Source: Pseudomonadota bacterium
Lineage (GTDB): Bacteria > Pseudomonadota > Alphaproteobacteria > Sphingomonadales > Sphingomonadaceae
Assembly: GCA_029550345.1 (NCBI GenBank)
Contig: JAKPHK010000052.1
Span: forward strand, 1-64,000
Reading direction: 5' to 3'
DNA: 64,000 nt
Shown here in pieces: positions 42,818 to 52,213 of the stretch. The position numbers and the translations under genes were made by a program. The first letter of the stretch is position 1. Each line of letters starts with the position of its first letter. The notes below the pieces were generated by a model. That model saw nothing but the letters and a program-made list of their open reading frames with translations. It was not told where the DNA came from and made no database searches.

Positions 42818-45349
42818 ATGAGCGATAGCGAAAACAAACCGACTTTGGGGCGCAAGCCGCTGGGCCTGAAGAAGTCGGTCGAAGCGGGGCAGGTCCAGCA
42901 GACCTTCAGCCACGGCCGCACCAACAAGGTGGTGGTCGAGGTGAAGCGCCGCAAGCTGATCGGCAAGCCCGGTGTGGCAGAGGCTGCTCCGCCGCCGCCG
43001 CCCCCGCCGCCGCCCGCCCCGGCCGCACCCGCGCCCAAGCCCGCACCCAAGCCGTCCGCGCCCGCCGGTGAAACTCCGCAGGAACGCGTCGCGCGCTTGC
43101 AGCGGGAAGCGGAAGAGGCCCGTCTGGCCGTACTGGCCGAGCAGACCGAGCGCGAGGCCGAGGAGCGTCTGCGCGCCCAGGAAGAAGAGCGCCGCCGCGC
43201 CGAAGAGAACCGCAAGGCAGAGGCTGAGGCCGCTGCCCAGGCCGAACAGGCCGCTGCCGCTCCGGCGCCGACTCCGACTCCGGACGAGCCCGCAGCCGAA
43301 CAGCCTGCCGCCGAAGCCAGTGAAGAGGCCGCGCCGCGCACTGGCGCTCCGGCTCCGCGCCGGTTCACCCCGGTTGCGCCGCCCAAGCGGCCCGAACCCG
43401 CCGCGGCCAAGAAGAATGTCCACCCGCGTGACAAGTCGGGCGGAGAGCGCCGCCATGCCGGCAAGCTGACCGTCTCGAAGGCACTCAACGAGGATGAGGG
43501 CGCCCGCGCCCGCAGCCTCGCCGCGCTCAAGCGCGCGCGTGAAAAGGAACGCCGGGCACACTTCGCCGGGCAGAGCCAGCCGCGTGAAAAGCAGGTCCGC
43601 GATGTTGTCGTGCCCGAAGCGATCACGGTGCAGGAACTGGCCAACCGCATGGCCGAAAAGGGCGGTGACCTGGTCAAGGCGCTGTTCAAGATGGGCATGG
43701 TGGTCACAATCAACCAGACCATCGATCAGGATACCGCCGAGCTGCTGGTCGAGGAATTCGGCCACAACATCACCCGCGTTTCGGAAAGCGATGTCGATAT
43801 CGTCGCCTCGGACGATGTGGATGCCGAAGACACGCTCAAGCCGCGTCCGCCGGTGGTGACGATCATGGGCCACGTCGATCACGGCAAGACCAGCCTGCTT
43901 GACGCGCTGCGCGGCACCGATGTGGTGCGCAGCGAAGCGGGCGGGATCACGCAGCACATCGGCGCCTATCAGATCAAGACGAAGGGCGGCGATCTGATCA
44001 CCTTCCTGGATACGCCGGGCCACGAAGCCTTCACCGAAATGCGCCAGCGCGGCGCCAACGTGACCGACATCGTGATCCTGGTGGTCGCGGGTGATGACGG
44101 GCTGATGCCGCAGACGATCGAGGCGATCAACCACACCAAGGCGGCCGGGGTGCCGATGATCGTGGCGATCACCAAGAGCGACAAGCCCGAATTCAACCCC
44201 CAGAAAATCCGCGAACGCCTGCTCGAACACGAAGTCATCGTCGAGGCGATGTCGGGCGACGTGCAGGACGTTGAGGTTTCGGCCAAGACCGGGGCCGGGC
44301 TGGATCAGCTGATCGAGAAGATCCTGCTTCAGGCCGAACTGCTCGAACTCAAGGCCAACCCTGATCGCGCTGCCGAGGCGACCGTGATCGAGGCCAAGCT
44401 CGACAAGGGCAAGGGCCCGCTGGCCACCGTGCTGATCAACCGCGGCACCTTGAAGGTCGGCGATATTCTGGTGGTCGGGACCCATTCGGGCCGCGTCCGC
44501 GCGATGCTGGATGACAAGGGCCGCCAGATCAAGGCCGCGCCGCCGGCGCTGCCGGTTGAGGTGCTGGGCCTGGGCGGGGTGCCGATGGCCGGTGACACGC
44601 TGACCGTGGTCGAAAGCGAAGCCCGCGCCCGCGAAGTTGCCGCATTCCGTCAGGAACGCGCCACCGCCAAGCGGACCACGCAGGCTCCGGCCAGCCTCGA
44701 CACCATGTTCTCGGCGCTTTCGGCCAAGCAGAACGTGATCGAATATCCGGTGGTGATCCGCTCCGACGTGCAGGGTTCGACCGAAGCGATCGTCAATGCG
44801 CTCAACAAGCTGTCCAACGACGAGATCAAGGTCAAGGTGCTGCAATCGGGCGTCGGCGCGATCACCGAAAGCGACGTGACCCTGGCCCAGGCCAGCGGCG
44901 CGCCGATCATCGGTTTCAACGTCCGTCCCAACGCCAAGGCACGCGAACTGATCGAGCGCCAGAAGGTCCACCTCAAGTACTTCGACGTGATCTATCACCT
45001 GACCGACGAAGTGGCCAAGGAAATGGCCGGGATCTGGGGGCCGGAGCGGATCGAAAACGTGGTCGGCCGGGCCGAGGTCAAGGAAGTGTTCCCGGCCGGC
45101 AAGCGCGACAAGGCTGCGGGTCTGCTGGTGCTCGAAGGCGGGATCAAGAAGGGCCTGTTTGCCCGTCTTACCCGCGACGATGTCATCGTTTCGAAGACCA
45201 CCATCGCCAGCCTGCGCCGCTTCAAGGACGACGTGCCGGAAGTCCGCGCTGGTCTGGAATGCGGCGTGGTCCTGGCCGATACCAACGACATCAAGCCGGG
45301 CGATCACCTCGAAGTGTTCGAAGTGGAAGAGCGCGAACGGACCCTGTAA
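42818..45349 (+). CDS. infB: translation initiation factor IF-2
   Basis: 843-residue IF-2. The N-terminal region is a long Pro/Ala and Glu/Arg-rich helix (after [21 protein letters not shown]), then the IF2-N domain ([25 protein letters not shown]). The GTPase has G1 [11 protein letters not shown]3 DTPGHEAF and G4 TKSDKP, and the C-terminal domains include [19 protein letters not shown] and [12 protein letters not shown]. It lies 17 bp after ylxR. It delivers initiator tRNA to the 30S subunit. Confidence 0.97.
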   Translation: MSDSENKPTLGRKPLGLKKSVEAGQVQQTFSHGRTNKVVVEVKRRKLIGKPGVAEAAPPPPPPPPPAPAAPAPKPAPKPSAPAGETPQERVARLQREAEEARLAVLAEQTEREAEERLRAQEEERRRAEENRKAEAEAAAQAEQAAAAPAPTPTPDEPAAEQPAAEASEEAAPRTGAPAPRRFTPVAPPKRPEPAAAKKNVHPRDKSGGERRHAGKLTVSKALNEDEGARARSLAALKRAREKERRAHFAGQSQPREKQVRDVVVPEAITVQELANRMAEKGGDLVKALFKMGMVVTINQTIDQDTAELLVEEFGHNITRVSESDVDIVASDDVDAEDTLKPRPPVVTIMGHVDHGKTSLLDALRGTDVVRSEAGGITQHIGAYQIKTKGGDLITFLDTPGHEAFTEMRQRGANVTDIVILVVAGDDGLMPQTIEAINHTKAAGVPMIVAITKSDKPEFNPQKIRERLLEHEVIVEAMSGDVQDVEVSAKTGAGLDQLIEKILLQAELLELKANPDRAAEATVIEAKLDKGKGPLATVLINRGTLKVGDILVVGTHSGRVRAMLDDKGRQIKAAPPALPVEVLGLGGVPMAGDTLTVVESEARAREVAAFRQERATAKRTTQAPASLDTMFSALSAKQNVIEYPVVIRSDVQGSTEAIVNALNKLSNDEIKVKVLQSGVGAITESDVTLAQASGAPIIGFNVRPNAKARELIERQKVHLKYFDVIYHLTDEVAKEMAGIWGPERIENVVGRAEVKEVFPAGKRDKAAGLLVLEGGIKKGLFARLTRDDVIVSKTTIASLRRFKDDVPEVRAGLECGVVLADTNDIKPGDHLEVFEVEERERTL

Positions 45350-45378
45350 GGGGCCGTTCGTGGCTGCCGGAGGACAGT

Positions 45379-45774
45379 ATGTCACGCCAGCAATCCACCC
45401 CTGAAACCCGCTCGGTTCGCCTCTTGAAGGTGGGTGAGCAGGTGCGCCACGTGATCAGCGAGTTGCTCAGCCGCCAGATGGTGCACGACGAGGTGCTGAG
45501 TGCCCATTCGGTTTCGGTCACCGAAGTGCGGATGAGCCCCGATCTGCGCCACGCGGCGGTTTTCGTGAAGCCGCTGCTGGGCGCGGACGAGGCGCTGGTG
45601 CTGAAAGCGCTGCGCACCAACACCGCCTTTTTCCAGAAGGAAGTGGCGGGCAAGCTGCGGCTCAAATATGCCGCGCGGATCAAGTTTCTGCCCGATGAGA
45701 GCTTTGATGAGGCCAGCCGGATCGATCGTCTGCTCGATGATCCGCGGGTCAAGCGTGATCTGTCGGAAGACTGA
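45379..45774 (+). CDS. rbfA: ribosome-binding factor A
   Basis: 131-residue KH-fold RbfA for 16S 5'-end maturation and cold adaptation. [20 protein letters not shown] at the N-terminus, [17 protein letters not shown] in the middle and [20 protein letters not shown] at the end. The ATG at 45379 has a GGAGGA site; the open frame from 45259 overlaps infB and is rejected. In many relatives truB follows directly; here about 2.6 kb of other genes intervene. Confidence 0.96.
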   Translation: MSRQQSTPETRSVRLLKVGEQVRHVISELLSRQMVHDEVLSAHSVSVTEVRMSPDLRHAAVFVKPLLGADEALVLKALRTNTAFFQKEVAGKLRLKYAARIKFLPDESFDEASRIDRLLDDPRVKRDLSED

Positions 45775-45780
45775 TTTTAT

Positions 45781-45814
45781 CCGGGTATATTGACCGGCAT
45801 ATTGCCCGGGTATA
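45781..45814. promoter_or_regulatory. paired CCGGGTATA boxes upstream of the DUF2239 gene
   Basis: CCGGGTATA occurs at 45781-45789 and 45806-45814, a direct repeat spaced 25 bp, just before the DUF2239 gene start at 45840. The spacing and position suit a regulator site or promoter elements. No regulator is identified. Confidence 0.35.
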
Positions 45815-45839
45815 AAGCGCTCCTGCAAAGGAGCTCCTG

Positions 45840-46370
45840 ATGCCTACCTATACCGCCTTCGCCAAGGATATGTGGCTTGCCTCAGGCAGCCGGGATCACA
45901 TTGTTGAGGCCTTGCGCGCGCTGCCCGAACTGCCGCGTGCGGACGATCTGCTGGTGTTCGACGATGCCTCTGGTCGCCAGATCGATTTCGATCTGCGCAC
46001 CGTCGCCCCGCACGAACCGGCCGCCGGACCGGGACGCCCCCGTCTGGGCGTGGTAGCGCGCGAGGTAACGCTGCTGCCGCGCCATTGGGATTGGCTGAAG
46101 GATCAGCCGGGCGGTGCCTCTGCCGCGCTGCGCCGTCTGGTCGATGCCGCGCAGGAACAGCCGCTTTCACCCGAAGCCGGACGCGATGCGGCCTATCGGT
46201 TCCTGTCCGCGATTGCCGGGGACCGTGAGAATTATGAAGAGGCGATCCGGGCGATCTATCAGGGCGATCAGGACCGTTTTCTGCAACTGGCTTCAACCTG
46301 GCCGCCCGCGGTCCGCAATCACGCCGCGGGTTTTGCCTGGCCGGTCAGTTCGGCACCATCCGCGCCTTGA
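45840..46370 (+). CDS. DUF2239 family protein
   Basis: 176-residue soluble protein matching DUF2239: TYTAFAKDMWLASGSRDHIV at the start, DLLVFDDASGRQIDFDLR, GRPRLGVVAREVTLLPRHWDWL and the C-terminal AAYRFLSAIAGDRENYEEAIRAIYQGD. GGAG lies before the ATG. The family has no known biochemical role. Paired CCGGGTATA boxes precede it. The stop overlaps the converging yceI tail by 26 bp. Confidence 0.88.
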   Translation: MPTYTAFAKDMWLASGSRDHIVEALRALPELPRADDLLVFDDASGRQIDFDLRTVAPHEPAAGPGRPRLGVVAREVTLLPRHWDWLKDQPGGASAALRRLVDAAQEQPLSPEAGRDAAYRFLSAIAGDRENYEEAIRAIYQGDQDRFLQLASTWPPAVRNHAAGFAWPVSSAPSAP

Positions 46371-46905
46371 TCGTGATCGTCACCGACTTGCCGACGACCA
46401 TGCTGTAACCGGTCATGCCGTATTGGCGGCGATCGATCGTGGTCCGGGCGCTGATTTCCACCGGATCGCGGCCATTGGCCGAAGATGGTGCCTTGGAAAA
46501 GGTAACCTGCAAACGCGCCGGACGGGTTACGCCCCTGGCGGTAAGGGTGCCATCGACGATCGCCGTGGCCGGGCCGGTCATGGTCATCCGCTGACCGGAA
46601 AAGCCGATCTGCGGGTGGTTGGCGACATCAAGGAAGTCCTTGCCCTTGAGCTGCTTCTCAACCGACTTGTCCTTGGCCGAAAGTGCGCGGGCATCGACAT
46701 TGACCGAGAGGTCCACGGCCTCAAGCCGGCTGGGGGACAGTACGATCGCGCCGTTCATGCGCGGAAACTGGGCGGATTTCTGGGCCAGGCCCATCACCGA
46801 AACCTTGGCGTCGATCACGCTGCGCGTGCCGTCCAGCTGATAACGATAGACCGGCTGGGTCGCGCCCGTTGCAAGCAACGGCAATAGGCAAAGCAAAATG
46901 CGCAT
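46345..46905 (-). CDS. YceI-family periplasmic protein
   Basis: 186-residue exported lipocalin-like YceI protein. Signal peptide (ILLCLLPLLATGAT), then VIDAKVSVMGLAQKSAQFPRM, the family SVNVDARALSAKDKSVEKQL and KDFLDVANHPQIGFSG, and GTLTARGVTRPARLQV. YceI proteins bind isoprenoid or other amphipathic ligands in the periplasm. It is encoded against the flow of the translation cluster, consistent with a later insertion. Confidence 0.92.
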   Translation of the reverse strand: MRILLCLLPLLATGATQPVYRYQLDGTRSVIDAKVSVMGLAQKSAQFPRMNGAIVLSPSRLEAVDLSVNVDARALSAKDKSVEKQLKGKDFLDVANHPQIGFSGQRMTMTGPATAIVDGTLTARGVTRPARLQVTFSKAPSSANGRDPVEISARTTIDRRQYGMTGYSMVVGKSVTITIKARMVPN

Positions 46906-47030
46906 CCGAAGGCCCCTTCATGCCACTTTAAGGAAGGATCGCCAAGGTTCCTTTATAATTTCCTAAGGCCCGCGCTTAACGGGCGTGGAATGGGCTGGTC
47001 TTTGCCGGCAAAGGCCCTATCTGAAACGCG

Positions 47031-47612
47031 ATGGCCAAGCTCTATTTCTACTACGCCAGCATGAACGCCGGCAAATCGACCACGCTGCTCCAGGCCGATT
47101 TCAACTATTGGGAACGTGGCATGGCGACCATGCTGTGGACCGCCGCGCTGGACGACCGGGGCGAGCATCAGGCGATCGAAAGCCGGATCGGGCTGGGCGC
47201 GGATGCGCACCGGTTCACCGCCGAGACTGACCTGTGGGAACGGGTAACCGCCGCGCACCGGGTTGAGCCGCTGGCCTGTGTGCTGATTGATGAGGCCCAG
47301 TTCCTGACCGAGCCGCAGGTCTGGCAGCTGGCCCGACTGGCCGACAGCGCAAACATCCCGGTGCTGTGCTATGGCCTGCGCACCGATTTTCAGGGTGAGC
47401 TGTTCCCGGGCGCGAAGGTGCTGCTGGGGATCGCGGATTCGCTGGTTGAGCTGAAAGCGGTCTGCCACTGCGGCCGCAAATCGACCATGAACCTGCGCGT
47501 CGATGCCAGCGGCGCAGCCGTAAAACAGGGCGCGCAAACCGAAATTGGCGGGAACGACCGTTACGTCGCGCTGTGCCGCAAGCATTTCGTGGAGGCTTTG
47601 GGCCAATGCTAG
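47031..47612 (+). CDS. tdk: thymidine kinase
   Basis: 193-residue type II thymidine kinase that salvages thymidine. P-loop SMNAGKSTTLL near residue 10, Walker B VLIDEAQFL, the lasso-domain zinc cysteines in CHCGRKSTMN and LCRKHF, and the substrate-binding GGNDRYVALC. It starts about 120 bp after the divergent yceI. Its stop overlaps the site-2 protease gene by 7 bp. Confidence 0.96.
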   Translation: MAKLYFYYASMNAGKSTTLLQADFNYWERGMATMLWTAALDDRGEHQAIESRIGLGADAHRFTAETDLWERVTAAHRVEPLACVLIDEAQFLTEPQVWQLARLADSANIPVLCYGLRTDFQGELFPGAKVLLGIADSLVELKAVCHCGRKSTMNLRVDASGAAVKQGAQTEIGGNDRYVALCRKHFVEALGQC

Positions 47613-48340
47613 ATCTCAGCAACCCGATCATCCGCGCCGCGGTGCTGGTGATCCCGATGATCGTCGCGATCGTGTTTCATGAGGTTTCGCACGGATTGGC
47701 CGCGCGGACGCTGGGGGACCGGACGGCCGAGCAGATGGGGCGGCTGAGCCTCAATCCGCTCAAGCACGTGGATCCCTTCGGTACGCTGATCCTGCCGGGG
47801 ATGCTGATGCTCGCGGACTGGCCGGTGTTCGGCTATGCCAAGCCGGTGCCGGTGATGAAGAACCGGTTGAACAACCCGCGCCGCGATATGATGCTGGTCG
47901 CCGCCGCAGGCCCGGCCAGCAATCTTGTGATGGCCGGGGTCGGGGCGGTGGTGCTGGGCTTGATAGCACCCCAATCGTTCCTTGTTGCGCGAGATATTCA
48001 GGAAAGCGTTTGGGCTTTTGCTCCCTATGGTATCGCTGCGGAATTTGTCGCTGCGATGCTGATGATGTTCATAGTTCTCAATGTCTTCCTTGCCATCTTC
48101 AATCTGCTGCCGATTCCGCCGTTCGATGGCGGTCACATAGTGGAAGGGCTGCTGCCGCGTGCCTTGGCGCGCAAATACGGCGCGATGCACCAGAAAGCGC
48201 TGCTTGTGATGATCCTGCTGCTGGTGCTGCTGCCGCTGATCTCACCTAGTCTCAGTGTCGTCAGTTGGATCATCGACCCGCCGCGCGTCTGGTTGACAAA
48301 TCAGTATTTTCATCTCGTCGACTTTATGGTTCGTCACTGA
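47606..48340 (+). CDS. site-2 protease family (M50) membrane metalloprotease
   Basis: 244-residue integral membrane protein of the M50 family. The HExxH zinc motif is FHEVSHGLAA near residue 25 within helix 1. The second motif NLLPIPPFDGGHI (N/LxPxPxxDG) lies near residue 175, with helices between and a long C-terminal span. It is the short rhomboid-like/FtsH-independent subclass without a PDZ domain. The ATG at 47606 overlaps the tdk stop. Substrates are unknown; anti-sigma or membrane-protein cleavage is typical. Confidence 0.93.
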   Translation: MLDLSNPIIRAAVLVIPMIVAIVFHEVSHGLAARTLGDRTAEQMGRLSLNPLKHVDPFGTLILPGMLMLADWPVFGYAKPVPVMKNRLNNPRRDMMLVAAAGPASNLVMAGVGAVVLGLIAPQSFLVARDIQESVWAFAPYGIAAEFVAAMLMMFIVLNVFLAIFNLLPIPPFDGGHIVEGLLPRALARKYGAMHQKALLVMILLLVLLPLISPSLSVVSWIIDPPRVWLTNQYFHLVDFMVRH

Positions 48341-48347
48341 TCTTTCG

Positions 48348-49358
48348 ATGCCCCACGGCTGGATCATCCTCGACAAGCCGCACGGGCTTGGCAGCACGCA
48401 GGCGGTTGCCGCGGTCAAGCGGGTCTGTCGCCAGTCCGGTCTCGGCAAGGTCAAGGTCGGTCACGGCGGTACGCTCGATCCGCTGGCGACCGGCGTGCTG
48501 CCGATCGCGCTGGGCGAGGCGACCAAGCTGACCGGGCGGATGCTCGACGGCGACAAGGTCTATGCCTTCACGGTGGCTTTCGGGGCAGAGACCGACACGC
48601 TTGACCTTGAAGGGCAGGTGATCGGGGTCAGCGACGTGCGGCCCACGCTGGCCGAGGTGGAGGCGGTCCTGCCGCGCTTCACTGGCCCGATCGAGCAGGT
48701 TCCGCCGGCCTATTCGGCAATCATGGTCGATGGCGCGCGGGCCTATGACCTGGCGCGTGCTGGACAGGAAGTGGAGCTGAAGGGTCGGGCAGTGACGGTG
48801 CACGAAATCCTCCCCCTCTGGGGGAGGTGGCGCGCCGAAGGCGTGACGGAGGGGGCGGGGCCGGCTCAATGCCCCCCCTCCGTCAGCCCTGCCGGGCTGC
48901 CACCTCCCCCAGAGGGGGAGGATTTGCTGGAGCAAATCACCCTCACCGCCCATGTCTCCAAAGGCACCTATATCCGCAGCCTGGCGCGTGACATCGCGTT
49001 GGCGCTGGGAACGCGCGGCCATGTGACGATGCTGCGTCGCCTGAAGGCCGGTCCCTTCGCGATCGAGCAGGCGATTTCGCTGGACAAACTGGAGGAAGTC
49101 GCTAAGGGCGCGCCACTTGAGAACGTACTCTTGCCGCTGGAGGCAGGGCTGGTCGACATCCCGGCTCTAACCCTCAGCCCGGAACAGGCAAGGGCGGTCC
49201 GACAGGGCCGGGTTCTGGCCGGGCTGTCCCCAGATGACGGGTTCGTCGATGGGCTTTACTGGGCGAAGGCGGGCACCGTGCCTGTCGCGCTGTTGGAGGT
49301 TTCCTCCGGTGAAGCGAAAGTCGTCCGGGGGTTCAACCTTCCCGATGTCGCGGAGTAA
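48348..49358 (+). CDS. truB: tRNA pseudouridine-55 synthase, with repeat-derived insertion
   Basis: 336-residue TruB that makes pseudouridine 55 in the tRNA T-loop. N-terminal [18 protein letters not shown], catalytic [17 protein letters not shown] (Asp), [23 protein letters not shown], and [18 protein letters not shown]. About 40 residues between TVHEI and TLTAHV (roughly residues 152-195, Pro/Gly/Trp-rich) are encoded by a palindromic repeat and are absent from ordinary TruB proteins, which are near 300 residues. The reading frame is preserved, so the enzyme may tolerate the insertion as a surface loop. It starts 7 bp after the site-2 protease gene. Confidence 0.95.
   Translation: MPHGWIILDKPHGLGSTQAVAAVKRVCRQSGLGKVKVGHGGTLDPLATGVLPIALGEATKLTGRMLDGDKVYAFTVAFGAETDTLDLEGQVIGVSDVRPTLAEVEAVLPRFTGPIEQVPPAYSAIMVDGARAYDLARAGQEVELKGRAVTVHEILPLWGRWRAEGVTEGAGPAQCPPSVSPAGLPPPPEGEDLLEQITLTAHVSKGTYIRSLARDIALALGTRGHVTMLRRLKAGPFAIEQAISLDKLEEVAKGAPLENVLLPLEAGLVDIPALTLSPEQARAVRQGRVLAGLSPDDGFVDGLYWAKAGTVPVALLEVSSGEAKVVRGFNLPDVAE
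48805..48925. repeat. palindromic repeat inserted in frame in truB
   Basis: 27-bp perfect terminal inverted repeats (48805-48831 with 48899-48925) flank an inner perfect 12-bp dyad (48844-48855 with 48874-48885) in a 121-bp unit of CCTCCCCC/GGGGGAGG character. The composition and nested-hairpin design resemble dispersed intergenic repeats of sphingomonads. Here the unit is translated as part of TruB, much like the Rickettsia palindromic elements found within genes. Confidence 0.88.
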
Positions 49359-49363
49359 GTGAA

Positions 49364-49633
49364 ATGTCGGTTACCGCCGAAAAGAAAGCTGAGATCATCA
49401 AGGACAACGCCCGCGCCAAGGGTGATACCGGTTCGCCGGAAGTTCAGGTCGCGATCCTGACCAGCCGCATCAACACGCTGCAGGGCCACTTCAAGGATCA
49501 CCACAAGGACAACCATTCGCGCCGCGGCCTGCTGACGATGGTCAACAAGCGCCGCAGTCTGCTTGATTACCTCAAGCGCAAGGATGTGGACCGCTACAAC
49601 GCGCTGATCGCAAAACTCGGTCTGCGCAAGTAA
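49364..49633 (+). CDS. rpsO: 30S ribosomal protein S15
   Basis: 89-residue S15, exactly the usual length. Signature features: [44 protein letters not shown] and the final [12 protein letters not shown]. It is separated from truB by 5 bp and followed by a hairpin terminator and then pnp, the standard truB-rpsO-pnp order. Confidence 0.98.
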   Translation: MSVTAEKKAEIIKDNARAKGDTGSPEVQVAILTSRINTLQGHFKDHHKDNHSRRGLLTMVNKRRSLLDYLKRKDVDRYNALIAKLGLRK

Positions 49634-49642
49634 CCAAAGCGG

Positions 49643-49667
49643 AGCGGCCCCCAGCGGGCCGCTTTTG
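49643..49667 (+). terminator. hairpin terminator/attenuator after rpsO
   Basis: AGCGGCCC pairs with GGGCCGCT across a 5-nt loop, followed by TTTT. It lies 10 bp after the rpsO stop and 138 bp before pnp, so it probably reduces read-through into pnp or acts as a processing site, as between these genes in other bacteria. Confidence 0.75.
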
Positions 49668-49804
49668 CTATCCGGGGTCCGTTCGCAATCCGGCGACGGG
49701 CCTCTTCCAAGGGGCGCACAACGGCCCCGCACCGGACCGGGACGGTACTCCCCGGCAGCAAAACCCGCCTGAGCAATAGGGCCATGCGGGCTGAAGGAAA
49801 CGAA

Positions 49805-52108
49805 ATGTTCGACGTCAAAACCGTATCGATGGAGTGGGGCGGAAAGACCCTCACCCTGGAAACCGGCCGCATTGCCCGTCAGGCTGACGGCGCGGTCCTC
49901 GCCACCTATGGCGAAACTGTGGTGCTCTGCGCCGTTACCGCCGCCAAGAGCGTCAAGGAAGGTCAGGACTTCTTCCCGCTGACCGTCCACTATCAGGAAA
50001 AGTTCTTCGCCGCCGGGCGCATCCCGGGCGGCTTCTTCAAGCGTGAACGTGGTGCCACCGAAAAGGAAACCCTGGTTTCCCGTCTGATCGACCGCCCGGT
50101 CCGTCCGCTGTTCCCCGAAGGCTTCTACAACGAGATCAACGTCATCGCCCAGGTGTTGAGCTTTGACGGTGAATGCGAACCCGACGTGCTGGCGATGATT
50201 GCCGCTTCGGCCGCTTTGACCATCTCTGGTGTGCCGTTCATGGGCCCGATTGGTGCCTGCCGTGTCGGCTACAAGGACGGTGAATACACCCTCAACCCCA
50301 AGCAGGACATCGCGATCGGCGAAGGCGAACTGGATCTGGTCGTCGCCGCCACCGGCAATGCCGTGATGATGGTCGAATCCGAAGCCAAGGAGCTTTCGGA
50401 AGAGGTCATGCTCGGCGCCGTGATGTTCGCGCACGATGAGTGCAAGAAGGTTGTGAACCTGATCATCGACCTGGCTGAAAAGGCCGCCAAGGATCCCTGG
50501 GAAGTCGCCGTCAGCGACAATTCGGCGATCAAGGATCAGCTCAAGAAGCTGATCGGCGCCGACGTTGCCGCCGCCTACAAGCTGACCGACAAGTCGGCCC
50601 GTTCGAACGCGCTTAATGCCGCGCGCGAAAAGGCCAAGGAAGCCTTTGCCGGTGAAGACGCCCAGACCCAGATGGTCGCGATCAAGACCATGAAGAAGGT
50701 CGAAGCCGACATCGTGCGCGGCGCGATCCTGAAGGACGGCACCCGCATCGACGGGCGCAAGGTCGATCAGGTCCGCCCGATCGAATCGATGGTCGGCTTC
50801 CTGCCGCGCACCCACGGTTCGGCGCTGTTCACCCGCGGCGAAACCCAGTCGATCTGCACCACCACCCTTGGCACCAAGGATGCAGAGCAGATGATCGACG
50901 GTCTGGAAGGCCTCAGCTATTCCAGCTTCATGCTGCACTACAACTTCCCGCCCTATTCGGTCGGTGAAGTGGGCCGCTTCGGCGCCCCCAGCCGCCGCGA
51001 CACCGGCCACGGCAAGCTGGCCTGGCGCGCGCTCCAGGCGGTGCTGCCCAAGAAGGAAGACTTCCCCTATACGATCCGCGTTGTCTCGGACATCACCGAG
51101 TCCAACGGTTCGTCCTCGATGGCCACCGTCTGCGGCGCGCTGTCGATGATGGACGCCGGCGTGCCGATCACCCGTCCGGTTTCGGGCATCGCCATGGGCC
51201 TGATCCTCGAAGGTGACGAATTCACCGTGCTGTCCGACATCCTGGGTGACGAAGATCACCTGGGCGACATGGACTTCAAGGTGGCCGGTACCTCCGAAGG
51301 CATCACCACGATGCAGATGGACATCAAGGTTGCCGGCATCACCAAGGAAATCTTCGAAGCCGCGCTGCAGCAGGCCAAGGGTGGCCGCGCCCATATCCTG
51401 GGTGAGATGACCAAGGCTCTGGGCACCGCCCGGACCGAGCTTTCGGCCCATGCTCCGCGGATCGAGACGATCCAGATCGACAAGTCGAAGATCCGCGACG
51501 TGATTGGTACCGGCGGCAAGGTGATCCGCGAGATCGTCGCCGAAACCGGCGCCAAGGTGGACATCGACGACGAAGGCGTGATCAAGATCAGCTCTTCGGA
51601 CCTGTCGCAGATCGAAGCCGCCAAGAACTGGATCCTCGGCATTGTCGAGGAACCCGAAGTCGGCAAGATCTATGACGGCAAGGTCGTCACCATCGTCGAT
51701 TTCGGTGCATTCGTGAACTTCATGGGCGGCAAGGACGGCCTCGTCCACGTCTCCGAAATGAAGAACGAGCGCGTTGAAAAGCCGACCGACGTTGTTTCCG
51801 AAGGCCAGGCCGTGAAGGTCAAGGTTCTGGAAATCGATCCGCGCGGCAAGGTCCGCCTGTCGATGCGCGTCGTCGATCAGGAAACCGGCGCCGAGCTGGA
51901 AGACACCCGCCCGCCGCGCGAACCGCGCGAACCGCGTGGTGATCGTGGTGACCGCCGCGGTCCGCGCGGTGGCGGAGACCGGGGCGGCCGTGACCGTGGC
52001 CCGCGCCGCGACCGCGACGATCGCGGCCCCAGAGGCGATCGGGGCCGTGAACGCGACGAAGGCGGCAACCCGGATCATGTCCCGGCCTTCCTCAAGGGCG
52101 ACGACTAA
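49805..52108 (+). CDS. pnp: polynucleotide phosphorylase
   Basis: 767-residue PNPase, the phosphorolytic 3'-5' exoribonuclease of the RNA degradosome. Two RNase PH domains ([40 protein letters not shown], with [23 protein letters not shown]), a KH domain ([22 protein letters not shown]), an S1 domain ([27 protein letters not shown]) and an Arg/Gly/Asp-rich tail (about 50 residues). The ATG at 49805 has AAGGA 7 bases upstream; the ATG at 49784 is less likely. Confidence 0.98.
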   Translation: MFDVKTVSMEWGGKTLTLETGRIARQADGAVLATYGETVVLCAVTAAKSVKEGQDFFPLTVHYQEKFFAAGRIPGGFFKRERGATEKETLVSRLIDRPVRPLFPEGFYNEINVIAQVLSFDGECEPDVLAMIAASAALTISGVPFMGPIGACRVGYKDGEYTLNPKQDIAIGEGELDLVVAATGNAVMMVESEAKELSEEVMLGAVMFAHDECKKVVNLIIDLAEKAAKDPWEVAVSDNSAIKDQLKKLIGADVAAAYKLTDKSARSNALNAAREKAKEAFAGEDAQTQMVAIKTMKKVEADIVRGAILKDGTRIDGRKVDQVRPIESMVGFLPRTHGSALFTRGETQSICTTTLGTKDAEQMIDGLEGLSYSSFMLHYNFPPYSVGEVGRFGAPSRRDTGHGKLAWRALQAVLPKKEDFPYTIRVVSDITESNGSSSMATVCGALSMMDAGVPITRPVSGIAMGLILEGDEFTVLSDILGDEDHLGDMDFKVAGTSEGITTMQMDIKVAGITKEIFEAALQQAKGGRAHILGEMTKALGTARTELSAHAPRIETIQIDKSKIRDVIGTGGKVIREIVAETGAKVDIDDEGVIKISSSDLSQIEAAKNWILGIVEEPEVGKIYDGKVVTIVDFGAFVNFMGGKDGLVHVSEMKNERVEKPTDVVSEGQAVKVKVLEIDPRGKVRLSMRVVDQETGAELEDTRPPREPREPRGDRGDRRGPRGGGDRGGRDRGPRRDRDDRGPRGDRGRERDEGGNPDHVPAFLKGDD

Positions 52109-52132
52109 GCGATACCGGTACATAAATTCAGG

Positions 52133-52161
52133 AAGGGGGCTGCGTTTGCGGCCCCCTTTTT
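52133..52161 (+). terminator. rho-independent terminator after pnp
   Basis: AAGGGGGC pairs with GCCCCCTT over a 10-nt loop and runs into a T-stretch, 25 bp after the pnp stop. It closes the translation cluster. Confidence 0.88.
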
Positions 52162-52213
52162 GCTTGCAAGCAGAACGCCAAGCGAGGATTCTCCCGCCCA
52201 GAGGAGATCCCTG

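Noticed and set aside
42536..45385. 949-codon reverse frame opposite infB
   Set aside because: Antisense shadow of IF-2, whose GTPase motifs are intact on the forward strand.
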